Positions 1 to 7,419 of a stretch of DNA of 64,000 nucleotides are shown piece after piece; the stretch's first letter is position 1; the number at the start of each line of letters is the position of its first letter. The notes below the pieces were generated by a model. The model was not told the origin of the DNA. It ran no database searches and was given only the letters and a program-made list of their open reading frames with translations. Origin of the DNA: Hyaloperonospora brassicae (lineage: Eukaryota; Oomycota; Peronosporomycetes; Peronosporales; Peronosporaceae); contig CANTFL010001264.1 in NCBI GenBank assembly GCA_947650285.1, positions 372,001 to 436,000 on the forward strand. Direction: 5' to 3'. Position numbers and translations under genes: made by a program.

Positions 1-1
1 T

Positions 2-472
2 GCGAGTAGTATAACTGCAAACCCAGTTCATGAACACACGTTGATTACGGTGTTCATGCAAGGGCTCGCAGAAGGGCCCGTCAGAAGCCACCTGTTCCGC
101 CTTGAGCTGAATACGCTTGAAGAAGCGATATCAGCCGCGGAACAGGAAGACTTTAGCATGAGACAGGCTCATGCTAGCTCAAACTCTTACCGTCCACCGA
201 GACGACAAGAGATCGGAGGTCCAGAACCAATGGACCTCTGTTATGTTGAGAGCGAGAGACCTCGCTCTACAAGCAACAAGCGATTGCAGAGGTGCAATCG
301 CTGTCAGAAGTTAGGGCACTACGCATACGAGTGTAGTGCTCCGCGCCCAGTACCAAACAGTACTGAGCGAAATGGACGACCATTCGCCAGAAAGGGCAAT
401 GGGCGTGGGTCCAGCGCTGTTGCGAAGCCGCAACAGCGAGACGGACCATCAAAAAATGGTCGGGGTCAGTAG
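2..472 (+). CDS. gag: Gag, C-terminal part with CCHC zinc knuckle (partial)
   Basis: Structural capsid/nucleocapsid polyprotein of the retrotransposon; it packages element RNA into cytoplasmic particles. The frame is open from the window edge, so the start codon lies outside. The first visible part has the capsid-end signature seen in Gypsy Gag (a FMQGLAEGP stretch, then TLEEAISAAEQE). After a basic Pro/Arg-rich linker with PMDL comes a CX2CX4HX4C knuckle whose first Cys codon is at 293. The tail is Arg/Gly/Lys-rich, as is usual for nucleocapsid. The stop codon (470-472) lies inside a stable hairpin, and the pol frame overlaps this ORF in the -1 frame from before 454, so Gag-Pol is probably made by frameshifting. 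Confidence 0.9.
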   Translation, partial: ASSITANPVHEHTLITVFMQGLAEGPVRSHLFRLELNTLEEAISAAEQEDFSMRQAHASSNSYRPPRRQEIGGPEPMDLCYVESERPRSTSNKRLQRCNRCQKLGHYAYECSAPRPVPNSTERNGRPFARKGNGRGSSAVAKPQQRDGPSKNGRGQ

Positions 473-490
473 GGGCGGAGCGCCCTACTG
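451..490 (+). promoter_or_regulatory. Probable -1 programmed ribosomal frameshift signal (gag-pol)
   Basis: The heptamer A AAA AAT at 451-457 is in the correct gag phase for X XXY YYZ slippage (zero-frame codons start at 452 and 455). A 9-nt spacer follows, then a perfect 8-bp stem, CAGTAGGG at 467-474 pairing with CCCTACTG at 483-490, with an 8-nt loop. The gag stop at 470 sits inside the stem. Slipping back by one base enters the frame of pol, which is open across this point. Geometry matches known retroviral -1 sites. The whole element is rich in hairpins, so the stem alone is weak evidence; the heptamer phase plus the frame relation carry the call. Confidence 0.6.
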
Positions 491-3400
491 ATCCAGCAAC
501 CTCAAGAGAATTTGCAAATCTCTTGACGAAAGTTGCTCCAGATACACAATCATTGTGTGTCTCTGCACCTGGTGATGAGGTGTCTCTCATCACCTTGAAG
601 TTGGAAGCGACAAATGATTTGTCGCTTCGTGCCCTAGTAGACTGTGGGGCGTCGAACAACTTTGTTCGTCGCCATTCACTAGAGGGTCGTAGGCTCAAGT
701 TCGTTGAGCGCGACATTCCCCTCACAAGGATGACGGTGCGCCTTGCAACAGGCGCATCGATAACCGTTGAGAAACGTGTAGTAGGAATCCACTACACGTT
801 AGAGGGCGAGCAGTACGATGATGATTTCATCGTACTAGATCTGGATGACAAATTTGATGTCATCCTGGGATTACCTTGGCTCAGAAAATACGAGCCAAGG
901 GTGAGCTGGCAGCATCGATCCGTGAAGATGCCTGCTACTTGTTCATCAGATGGCCATCTGATGAACATCTTGGAGCGTCCACAAGCGTGTGGATGTTCTG
1001 CGAGTGAGTGCGATGGCCTCACTTGCGGTACGGTCGTTAGCACGACTGCACAAGATCACAGTGTAGTTGATCACTACACTGTGGAGCAAGCTCCCGGCGG
1101 CTGTACAGAAGTACAGGCTGCGCCGAAGGTCCACCACTCGAATAAGTCGAGTGGACCGGGACATGGATGCATGCCTAGCGGGCAGCATCTTAGAAGAAAG
1201 AAGTCTGTTGCCTCCAAGGGGCAACATGAAAATCCTAGGTCGACTGGAGAGTCGACCGTAGAGGATCGGTTCCTGACTGTGGTTGCACAGCCACAGTCGG
1301 AAGACGTCGAGGGAATAAGTCCCCACGTACTTGAGGAAGGAATTCCTCAAGAGTCGCTTGCTGAGGGATTAGGCCCTCAGCAACCTGTGGAAGCAAGTTC
1401 CCAGGAAGAAACCGAGACGTTGAACGTCTTGGTTAATGACGGATCAAGCGTAGGCGCTTATACGCTTGATCTGATTGTGCCTCCGAAGTTGACTTCGGCG
1501 ATAACTCAGTTGCCAACGCTAGAACCGAAACGGTTCTTGCGTGATCTGCGTAGTGGCAAAGTCAAGCAGATCTGCATACTCGTCACAGAGGACGAGTATG
1601 TGACCGACATTCGGTCGGCAACAGTATTTGCTGAGAACGAACGGGTTCTCAGCAGCTCATCGATGGACGAAAGTGTCCTCGATGAGAAGACTCGGATTGA
1701 GCGATACGCGTCCCAATCCTGGGAGTCACTTCAGACAAATCCTTTGTATAAGGATTTGATCGAATTCAGGGATGTGTTCCCTGAATCCGTACCTTGCGAG
1801 TTGCCTAAGGACAAAGGCACTCGACACGAGATCGAGCTCAAACCGGGCTCGAAATACTGTGTCATGAAGCAGTGGCCACTGCCTCGTGAACAAGTGATAG
1901 CGATCGACAAGTTCTTTGCCGATCGCTTAGCAGCGGGCCATGTGAGGGAATCAACATCCCCTCACAGCTCTCCGACCTTCTGTGTGCGAAAGGCCACAGG
2001 AGGGTGGCGGATAGTGCACGCATTCAACAAGTTGAATGCTGCAACGGTACCGGCTCAGACGCCGATACCGAGGAAGGACGTCATCGTAGATGGTATGTCA
2101 AAGAGTACCATCTTTTCGTCCATGGATCTGATGGATGGATTCTATCAGATCCTGATGCGTGAACGGGACGTCCCGTTCACGGCAGTGAGTACCCCCAGCG
2201 GGATGCTGTGGGAGTGGCTAGTGATGCCACAGGGGCTGAGCAATGCCCCTGCAACATTCAACAGATGTGTAACAAATCTGTTGAGACCGGTGCGAGACTT
2301 CGCACCGAGTTACTTCGACGATGTGTTCGTCCATAGCCGGGCTATGGACGGAAAGACGGACGTTGAAGTTCACAGAACTCACGTTCGTCAGGTTCTTCAA
2401 CTTATGCGCAAGTATAAGTTGTACGCCAACCTCAAGAAGTGTATATTCGCGGCTAGCGAAATACCACTTCTTGGGTGCATCGTGGGGAAACACGGCGTAC
2501 GCCCTGATCCCGAAAAGATCAAGGCGATCACCGACTGGCCAGTGCCAGTCGATGTCAAGGGACTTCGAAAGTTCCTTGGTCTTGCGGCGTACTTGCACAA
2601 GTACTCGCGCAACTACGCCGAGATGACTGTTCATCTTTCTTGCTTGCTCAAGAAAAATGTCAAGTGGTCATGGAACGCTGAGTGCCAGCGTTCCTTTGAA
2701 GGTATCAAGCAAAGCTTGATGCAATCGCCGATCTTGGCGATTGCAGATCAGGACAGACCATTTCATGTGGTCTGTGACGCCAGCGATTTCGCAATCGGCT
2801 GTGCGTTAATGCAGTTCGATGCAGATGGCGCGGAGCGCGTCATCTGTTATCAGTCGCGTCAGCTGCAAGCAGCTGAGCGTAATTACCCAGTGCATGACAA
2901 GGAACGCCTTGCCATGAAATACGCACTGGCTAAGTTTCGCGTCTATCTCCTGGGAGATAGACCGTTTGTTGTCTACACGGACCATGCGTCACTACGCACG
3001 GCCGTAAACAGCCCACACCTCTCGCAAAGAATGGCGAGGTGGCTGTCTTTCTTCGCGGAGTATAACTTCTCCGTGGAGTATAAACCGGGACGACTCAATG
3101 TCGTCGCGGATGCTCTTTCGCACCGGCCCGATTTCGAGCCGGACGCACAATCCAACAGTGAGGATAAGCCCACTGTTGCGACACTGTCAGTCAGTGTCCC
3201 GTCGTCAAGTCTACTTGACGACGTACGAAAGGCATACGCGGAAGATAAGGATCTTCTGCGATTGATGGATCATCTGGTGAATCCATCCAGTAAATCCATG
3301 AGGGATTTACCGGCTTTGTACCGATCCTCATCGGATCGGTATAGTACACGCAACGGATTGCTGTACTATACAGCTGTTGCCGACGACACGCCTCGTGTCG

Positions 3401-4137
3401 TCGTACCCGCTCATCATGATTTGCGATTGCGCATCATGTATGAGTGTCACGATGCCCCAACAAGCGGCCATCGTGGTAGAGAAAAGACTTACCTCACGGT
3501 AAGTCGCGACTTTTACTGGCCCCGCCAGTATCAGTTTGTTCGCAAGTACATACGTGCTTGCGAAGTTTGTCAACGGGTGAAGCCTAGTCCTTCATCCCGT
3601 GCGCCATTGCAGCCTCTGCCTGTTCCGACAGAGTGCTGGCAGTCCGTTTCAATGGACTTCGTCTTCGGGTTTCCCGAAGACGCTCACAAGAATAATGGTA
3701 TTCTTGTGTTTGTGGACCGATTCAGCAAGATGGTCCATCTTGCTGCTGTCCCTGAGTCAATCAAGGCTCAAGGTTGTGCTCGTGTCTTTCTAGACACGGT
3801 CTTTAGACTCCACGGGTTACCCCGTGAACTCGTATCCGACCGTGACCCTCGGTTCACGGCGGAATTTTGGCAAACCGTGTTCCGTACTCTCGGAACACGA
3901 TTGAAGATGTCCACTTCTGACCATCCAGAAACAGATGGTCAGACGGAACGTGCGAACCGTGTCCTCGAAGAGATTCTTCGAGGATATGTTCACTCGTTTC
4001 CGAGTTGGAGCGAATTCCTACCCATGGTGGAATTCGCCATCAATAATTCGGTGCATGCTTCAACACAGCACACACCGTTTTACGTGAATGGCCTACGCCA
4101 TCCACGAGTGCCCACCCTTATAGAGTGTGACTCTTGA
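454..4137 (+). CDS. pol: Pol polyprotein: protease, RT, RNase H, integrase core
   Basis: Read in the -1 frame relative to gag and open from upstream of the gag stop; no separate ATG is needed, and residue numbers here count from the TTG at 523. The aspartic protease has LVDCGAS with catalytic D40. The reverse transcriptase has YFDD at 597-600. RNase H starts with the CDAS motif near 751. The integrase has an HHCC zinc domain (His near 964, the CEVC pair about 45 residues on) and a catalytic core with D1045, D1106 and E1142, exact DD35E spacing. All catalytic residues are present, so the enzyme region looks functional. A long low-complexity segment (about 140-400) separates protease from RT. 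The ORF ends at a TGA (4135-4137), after which integrase tail and chromodomain sequence continues in the same frame. Confidence 0.93.
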   Translation, partial: KWSGSVGAERPTDPATSREFANLLTKVAPDTQSLCVSAPGDEVSLITLKLEATNDLSLRALVDCGASNNFVRRHSLEGRRLKFVERDIPLTRMTVRLATGASITVEKRVVGIHYTLEGEQYDDDFIVLDLDDKFDVILGLPWLRKYEPRVSWQHRSVKMPATCSSDGHLMNILERPQACGCSASECDGLTCGTVVSTTAQDHSVVDHYTVEQAPGGCTEVQAAPKVHHSNKSSGPGHGCMPSGQHLRRKKSVASKGQHENPRSTGESTVEDRFLTVVAQPQSEDVEGISPHVLEEGIPQESLAEGLGPQQPVEASSQEETETLNVLVNDGSSVGAYTLDLIVPPKLTSAITQLPTLEPKRFLRDLRSGKVKQICILVTEDEYVTDIRSATVFAENERVLSSSSMDESVLDEKTRIERYASQSWESLQTNPLYKDLIEFRDVFPESVPCELPKDKGTRHEIELKPGSKYCVMKQWPLPREQVIAIDKFFADRLAAGHVRESTSPHSSPTFCVRKATGGWRIVHAFNKLNAATVPAQTPIPRKDVIVDGMSKSTIFSSMDLMDGFYQILMRERDVPFTAVSTPSGMLWEWLVMPQGLSNAPATFNRCVTNLLRPVRDFAPSYFDDVFVHSRAMDGKTDVEVHRTHVRQVLQLMRKYKLYANLKKCIFAASEIPLLGCIVGKHGVRPDPEKIKAITDWPVPVDVKGLRKFLGLAAYLHKYSRNYAEMTVHLSCLLKKNVKWSWNAECQRSFEGIKQSLMQSPILAIADQDRPFHVVCDASDFAIGCALMQFDADGAERVICYQSRQLQAAERNYPVHDKERLAMKYALAKFRVYLLGDRPFVVYTDHASLRTAVNSPHLSQRMARWLSFFAEYNFSVEYKPGRLNVVADALSHRPDFEPDAQSNSEDKPTVATLSVSVPSSSLLDDVRKAYAEDKDLLRLMDHLVNPSSKSMRDLPALYRSSSDRYSTRNGLLYYTAVADDTPRVVVPAHHDLRLRIMYECHDAPTSGHRGREKTYLTVSRDFYWPRQYQFVRKYIRACEVCQRVKPSPSSRAPLQPLPVPTECWQSVSMDFVFGFPEDAHKNNGILVFVDRFSKMVHLAAVPESIKAQGCARVFLDTVFRLHGLPRELVSDRDPRFTAEFWQTVFRTLGTRLKMSTSDHPETDGQTERANRVLEEILRGYVHSFPSWSEFLPMVEFAINNSVHASTQHTPFYVNGLRHPRVPTLIECDS

Positions 4138-5366
4138 ATAAAGGGGGGAGGGACTCGCTCGAGCAAAAACCGTTTTGGCTCTTGCTCATCGCGTGTCGAC
4201 GCAAACGTCGTCACGTATGATGCCGATGTCGATCAAGTCGACATCGATGAAGAAGATCATCTCAATAATAGCGAAGACGCTATTATTGATTCGGATGATG
4301 ATGACGATGCTGGTATATTCAGCATCGCCAACGATTATGTCAGCGAGGAAGAAGACAACCTCGCTGAAGAAGAGAGCAATCTCTTAGCAGTGCGCACGAA
4401 GCGCACTGCTAGACAAAACAAAGAGTCAGCAGAGAACTTCCTGCTGACTCGATAGGCGGTAGTCCGTTTCGTTCAGGACTCCATCGCAAATGCGGTGGAC
4501 CGTCAGAAACGGAACGCAGACAAGAATGGAAGAGCAAATGTTCTTTCATTTAAGGTTAATGACCTAGTACTACTGTCAACGGTAAACCTACCTGGACATG
4601 CAGTCACTAGTGTCGGCAGTAGTAAACTACTGCCGAAATACATTGGGCCATTTCGAGTGTTGCATCGCAAGGGCAATGCATACACACTCGAATTGCCACG
4701 TAGGATGCGCACGCATCCTACATTTTACGTGGGGAGGCTTAGGTCGTACTGTCAGTACGAGCCTTCTTCTTCCGATGAAGATAGCCCCCACGTTCAAGAA
4801 CATCCATCAAGTTCTTGCGTTCGCGCTCCAGACGATCCGTCTGGTCGCGCAGATATGATACCTCGGTATTCAACCGAGTTATCTCTCCGCGAGCTGTCGC
4901 CAGCTCGCCGAAAAGGAGCGGACATCCCGCTCGACCTGAAGCTGCGCCGTGGCATAATCGGCGCGATCCCTCGCCCGATCAGCCTCGTGACCCTTGCGGT
5001 TCTTCCGCACGGTGTCGGTCAAAGCGTAGCGTCGGTCGCGCTCGTGCTTCAAGTCATCGCGCAATTCATCGATTGCGCGATCCATCTCGTAAGGGTCGAG
5101 ATGGTGGGCCTGGGGTTCTGGAGGAGGTCTTTCCTCCTCCACCACATCCTTTGGTGGATGCTCACGGTGATCAACGCTTTCTAGTGGAGCGTATCTTGAA
5201 TCACCGTGACGATTCAGGATCAAGGACGAGCTACCTCGTCCAGTGGAGGGGGTATCCACCCTCTTGGAACAGCTGGGAGCCCCGCTCTCAGCTGTTGATG
5301 GATGTTGAAGGTCTCGTCCGCCACTATGACGAGACCCATCCGATGAGTCCTGTGGCCCATCGGTAA
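4138..5366 (+). pseudogene. Pol C-terminal part: acidic linker, GPF integrase tail, chromodomain (interrupted)
   Basis: Continues the pol frame after TGA 4135. First comes a highly acidic linker of about 95 codons (DSDDDDD, SEEED, EEE), then a TAG at 4453, then an integrase C-terminal domain with a GPF motif and LPRRMRTHPTFYVGRL near 4690-4740. Near 4915 the meaningful frame moves by one base, and a PPPPHPLVD leader plus a chromodomain ([25 protein letters not shown]) follows, ending at a stop at 5364. Chromodomains steer integration to marked chromatin. The diverged copy at 17.4-19.7 kb has a Glu codon where this copy has TAG 4453 and carries different stops elsewhere. The TAG is therefore a private lesion; TGA 4135 cannot be settled because the relative also has a stop, TAG, a few codons later. 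Confidence 0.8.
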
Positions 5367-6342
5367 ACACACGCCCTAGGCGCTTGTAGACGGATTGCAA
5401 GTTTGCAATCGCGTCACGCATCTCAGCCGAGATGTGTGCCCTTCCCCAGGGCGAATTTAGGGAGTACACATCCCTATGTGCACGCTGCGAGTTGTCAACA
5501 CAACTCGCACAAGGGTCTCCCCATGTGAGGCAAGGAATGCCTGCCTCACTCGATAAACAATGCAACCGGTACCTAGCACCGGTTGGCGTTCGCCGTTCGA
5601 ACCTGAGGCGTGTTGCCTCAAGTTTCTTGAGCCACCCCTCTCGTCCAAAATTCTTGACGTTTTGGACGAACGCGTTCCACGCAGCCAAAAGCGATGTTTT
5701 GTCACGCTTTTGGTTGCTGTTGTACCATCGATGTCTAGGAAAGACATCGAGATAAAAGTCTTCCTCAGCGCGAAAGTTCTTCGCGCTGGAACTCAAGCCG
5801 TGAAGCTCGGTTGCATCGAATAAGGGTATTCGATGGTGTTGGCCTGTCTCGTGAGACAGGCTATTGATGAGTTGTTCGGGCAAACGCCACGGCTTCAACT
5901 CATCACGCTTCACAGTGGTACCCTTGTTGGTACCACGGCTCCCAGATTGACGACGGCTCGCGCCATCGTCATCACGCTCGTGCGATGACGCACGAGCCGG
6001 CGGTGGTGAAGAATAGAACTCACCACCCTGATCATCGTCATCACTGCCGAACAGACTGTGATGCGAATCACGAGTCCGTTCGTTCGGCAGTGGCCTTGGC
6101 GAATACTGAGGCGTCGCCGGTGAGCGAGACGCCTCTGGAGCATTGCCCGAGTCAGACACGTCTGACTCGCCAGAGTAGATGACCTCCACATCGGGGTCAT
6201 CGTGCGCACGCGGCGTGATACCGCGTGCACCTGCAGCACCTGTTGCTGCAGGCGAAGAAGGGGCGGCAGACGACGAAGCGTCTGCCGCAGAGGCTTGCAC
6301 AGCACCAGGCTGTGTGGGTCTTGAGTCACCTCGCATAGACAT
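4879..6342 (-). CDS. Antisense ORF of the retrotransposon, 487 aa, unknown function
   Basis: A long ORF on the opposite strand of the element. It starts at ATG 6342, about 130 bp inside the 3' LTR, and stops inside the chromodomain-leader region. Residues 1-145 are low-complexity (Ala/Ser/Pro) with a [10 protein letters not shown] stretch resembling a SUMO-interaction motif and acidic runs. Residues about 145-330 look globular: [11 protein letters not shown], a Trp-rich middle, and a Cys cluster C272-X8-C281-X6-C288-X2-C291 that could bind zinc. Residues about 410-487 are charged and heptad-like (probable coiled coil). A frameshifted homologue lies in the same place in copy 2, so the ORF belongs to the family. 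The sense strand has no ORF longer than about 107 codons from 5366 to 6342. Antisense ORFs between pol and 3' LTR are known from plant Tat-lineage Gypsy elements; I do not recognise this protein. Confidence 0.75.
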   Translation of the reverse strand: MSMRGDSRPTQPGAVQASAADASSSAAPSSPAATGAAGARGITPRAHDDPDVEVIYSGESDVSDSGNAPEASRSPATPQYSPRPLPNERTRDSHHSLFGSDDDDQGGEFYSSPPPARASSHERDDDGASRRQSGSRGTNKGTTVKRDELKPWRLPEQLINSLSHETGQHHRIPLFDATELHGLSSSAKNFRAEEDFYLDVFPRHRWYNSNQKRDKTSLLAAWNAFVQNVKNFGREGWLKKLEATRLRFERRTPTGARYRLHCLSSEAGIPCLTWGDPCASCVDNSQRAHRDVYSLNSPWGRAHISAEMRDAIANLQSVYKRLGRVFTDGPQDSSDGSRHSGGRDLQHPSTAESGAPSCSKRVDTPSTGRGSSSLILNRHGDSRYAPLESVDHREHPPKDVVEEERPPPEPQAHHLDPYEMDRAIDELRDDLKHERDRRYALTDTVRKNRKGHEADRARDRADYATAQLQVERDVRSFSASWRQLAER

Positions 6343-6460
6343 GTTAACTATGCGAGGTCAAGCGGAAAGTGAGTGGAACGGACCAAACAAGTGCTCCCTG
6401 TCCCAATGGTGGCCAACGGGTGGCCTCCATATTTCGATAGTCACACGGTGACTATCAGTT

Positions 6461-6472
6461 AAGGGGGGGTGA
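6461..6472 (+). other. Polypurine tract
   Basis: A purine-rich run (AAGGGGGGGTGA, one T) directly abutting the TG of the 3' LTR. This is the expected plus-strand primer site for reverse transcription. The matching position before the LTR of copy 2 is GGACGGGTGG, decayed but still G-rich. Confidence 0.65.
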
Positions 6473-6862
6473 TGTAACGGGGCAGCCCGTTACATGATAT
6501 TGTCACTTAAGGAAAGTGACAATAAAGAATATAAAGATGGATATTCTTTAAACAATATCACCAAAGCGGTGATATTGAAGGGTCGACCAAAAGGGTCTGT
6601 TCATTGGTTGATATCGTGATGATATCAACCCACCAATCGCCGCAAGACGCGCGCAATGAGTGGTGACGAGACGTCACCATACATGCAGTTATATTAGTAT
6701 AATTGAATTAAGTCAAACGAAGAGATAGTAGTTTAAAGACTTAATTTATTAATATAACAGTTCTACTTTTACCCTACCTACGCTTCCTCGCTCGCCACGT
6801 GTACGTCCGTCGGGGCACCCAAATCCCTTGCGTTAAGTTACGCAAGGGTGTGCCCCGTTACA
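6473..6862 (+). repeat. 3' LTR of copy 1 (390 bp)
   Basis: Begins TGTAACGGGGCA and ends TGCCCCGTTACA, a perfect 12-bp terminal inverted repeat, longer than the usual TG...CA. It is itself made of hairpins: an 11-bp stem with 5-nt loop at 6498-6524, a 10-bp stem with 5-nt loop at 6553-6577, a 10-bp GGTTGATATC/GATATCAACC stem near 6601, and a nested pair just before the end. The opening 22 nt also fold on themselves. Related LTRs lie at 20866-21308 and 42859-43308, with a weaker relic ending at 9324. The LTR should carry the sense promoter and, if the antisense ORF is expressed, possibly its promoter too. Confidence 0.9.
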
Positions 6863-7419
6863 CTGCATCTACAACAGCTTCCCCTTAGCGGTGGACATTA
6901 ATAATGCTAGGACATATAACAACATTTCCTCCATACCTACTGCAGTTACTCGCTTCTAGATAGCAAGCAACTGCACCGGCCGCACTTCCCATCAATCAAA
7001 TTGGGCTTCTTTCTCTGGTGCTAATAATAGCTCTTCTATAGACGCTGACTATACCAGCACCAACGAATTGTAGAAATTTCACTACGCTACCAGCTGTAAA
7101 TGCGTGTGGCTGGTCTTCAGTCTTGTCGCGTATATACGCTCTACGTCGGTATTGTCGTTGTGACGATTACGCAGAGGTAACTATGAAATAAATATCGCAT
7201 TTCGATCGACAAGACTCTAAGCGTCTTGTTCAGAATCTTGAAAGCGCTAAGGTTGTACACAAGTCATCTAAGAGGCTCTGCTAAGGACAAAAAATTGTCT
7301 ACATATATTGCAAACGAGTCCAAAAAGCGGCTATGGTCGACTATGTTCGCTACATTTAGTTGTCAGAGGCAAAGAATCAAACAGACTAATGCGTCCATAT
7401 CGACATCCTTTCGTTAGCC
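6863..7419. other. Spacer, nothing recognised
   Basis: Between the LTR end and the reductase pseudogene. No ORF with recognisable content and no repeat seen. Confidence 0.5.

Larger units (their letters stand above)
1..6862 (+). mobile_element. Ty3/Gypsy chromovirus, copy 1 (5' end outside window)
   Basis: An LTR retrotransposon read in the order gag (zinc knuckle), protease, reverse transcriptase, RNase H, integrase, chromodomain, then an antisense ORF, a polypurine tract and the 3' LTR. The 5' LTR and the first part of gag lie left of the window, so length and target-site duplication cannot be read. The copy is recent-looking: pol is open for more than 1200 codons, and the only lesions seen are two in-frame stops (4135 and 4453) and one frame change near 4915. 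Almost the entire sequence is made of consecutive short inverted repeats. A truncated, diverged relative lies at 17.36-21.31 kb. The order of domains, with integrase after RT and a C-terminal chromodomain, is diagnostic of Ty3/Gypsy chromoviruses. Confidence 0.95.

Noticed and set aside
523..2634. Antisense readings of 80-150 codons inside pol (for example 946-1350 and 2218-2634 minus)
   Set aside because: They mirror the sense codons of a clearly coding, hairpin-rich region, have no homologue in copy 2 and no family features.
5432..6451. Plus-strand readings of 87-107 codons between chromodomain and LTR
   Set aside because: They are shadows of the longer antisense ORF, which has a counterpart in copy 2; no sense-strand protein resemblance.
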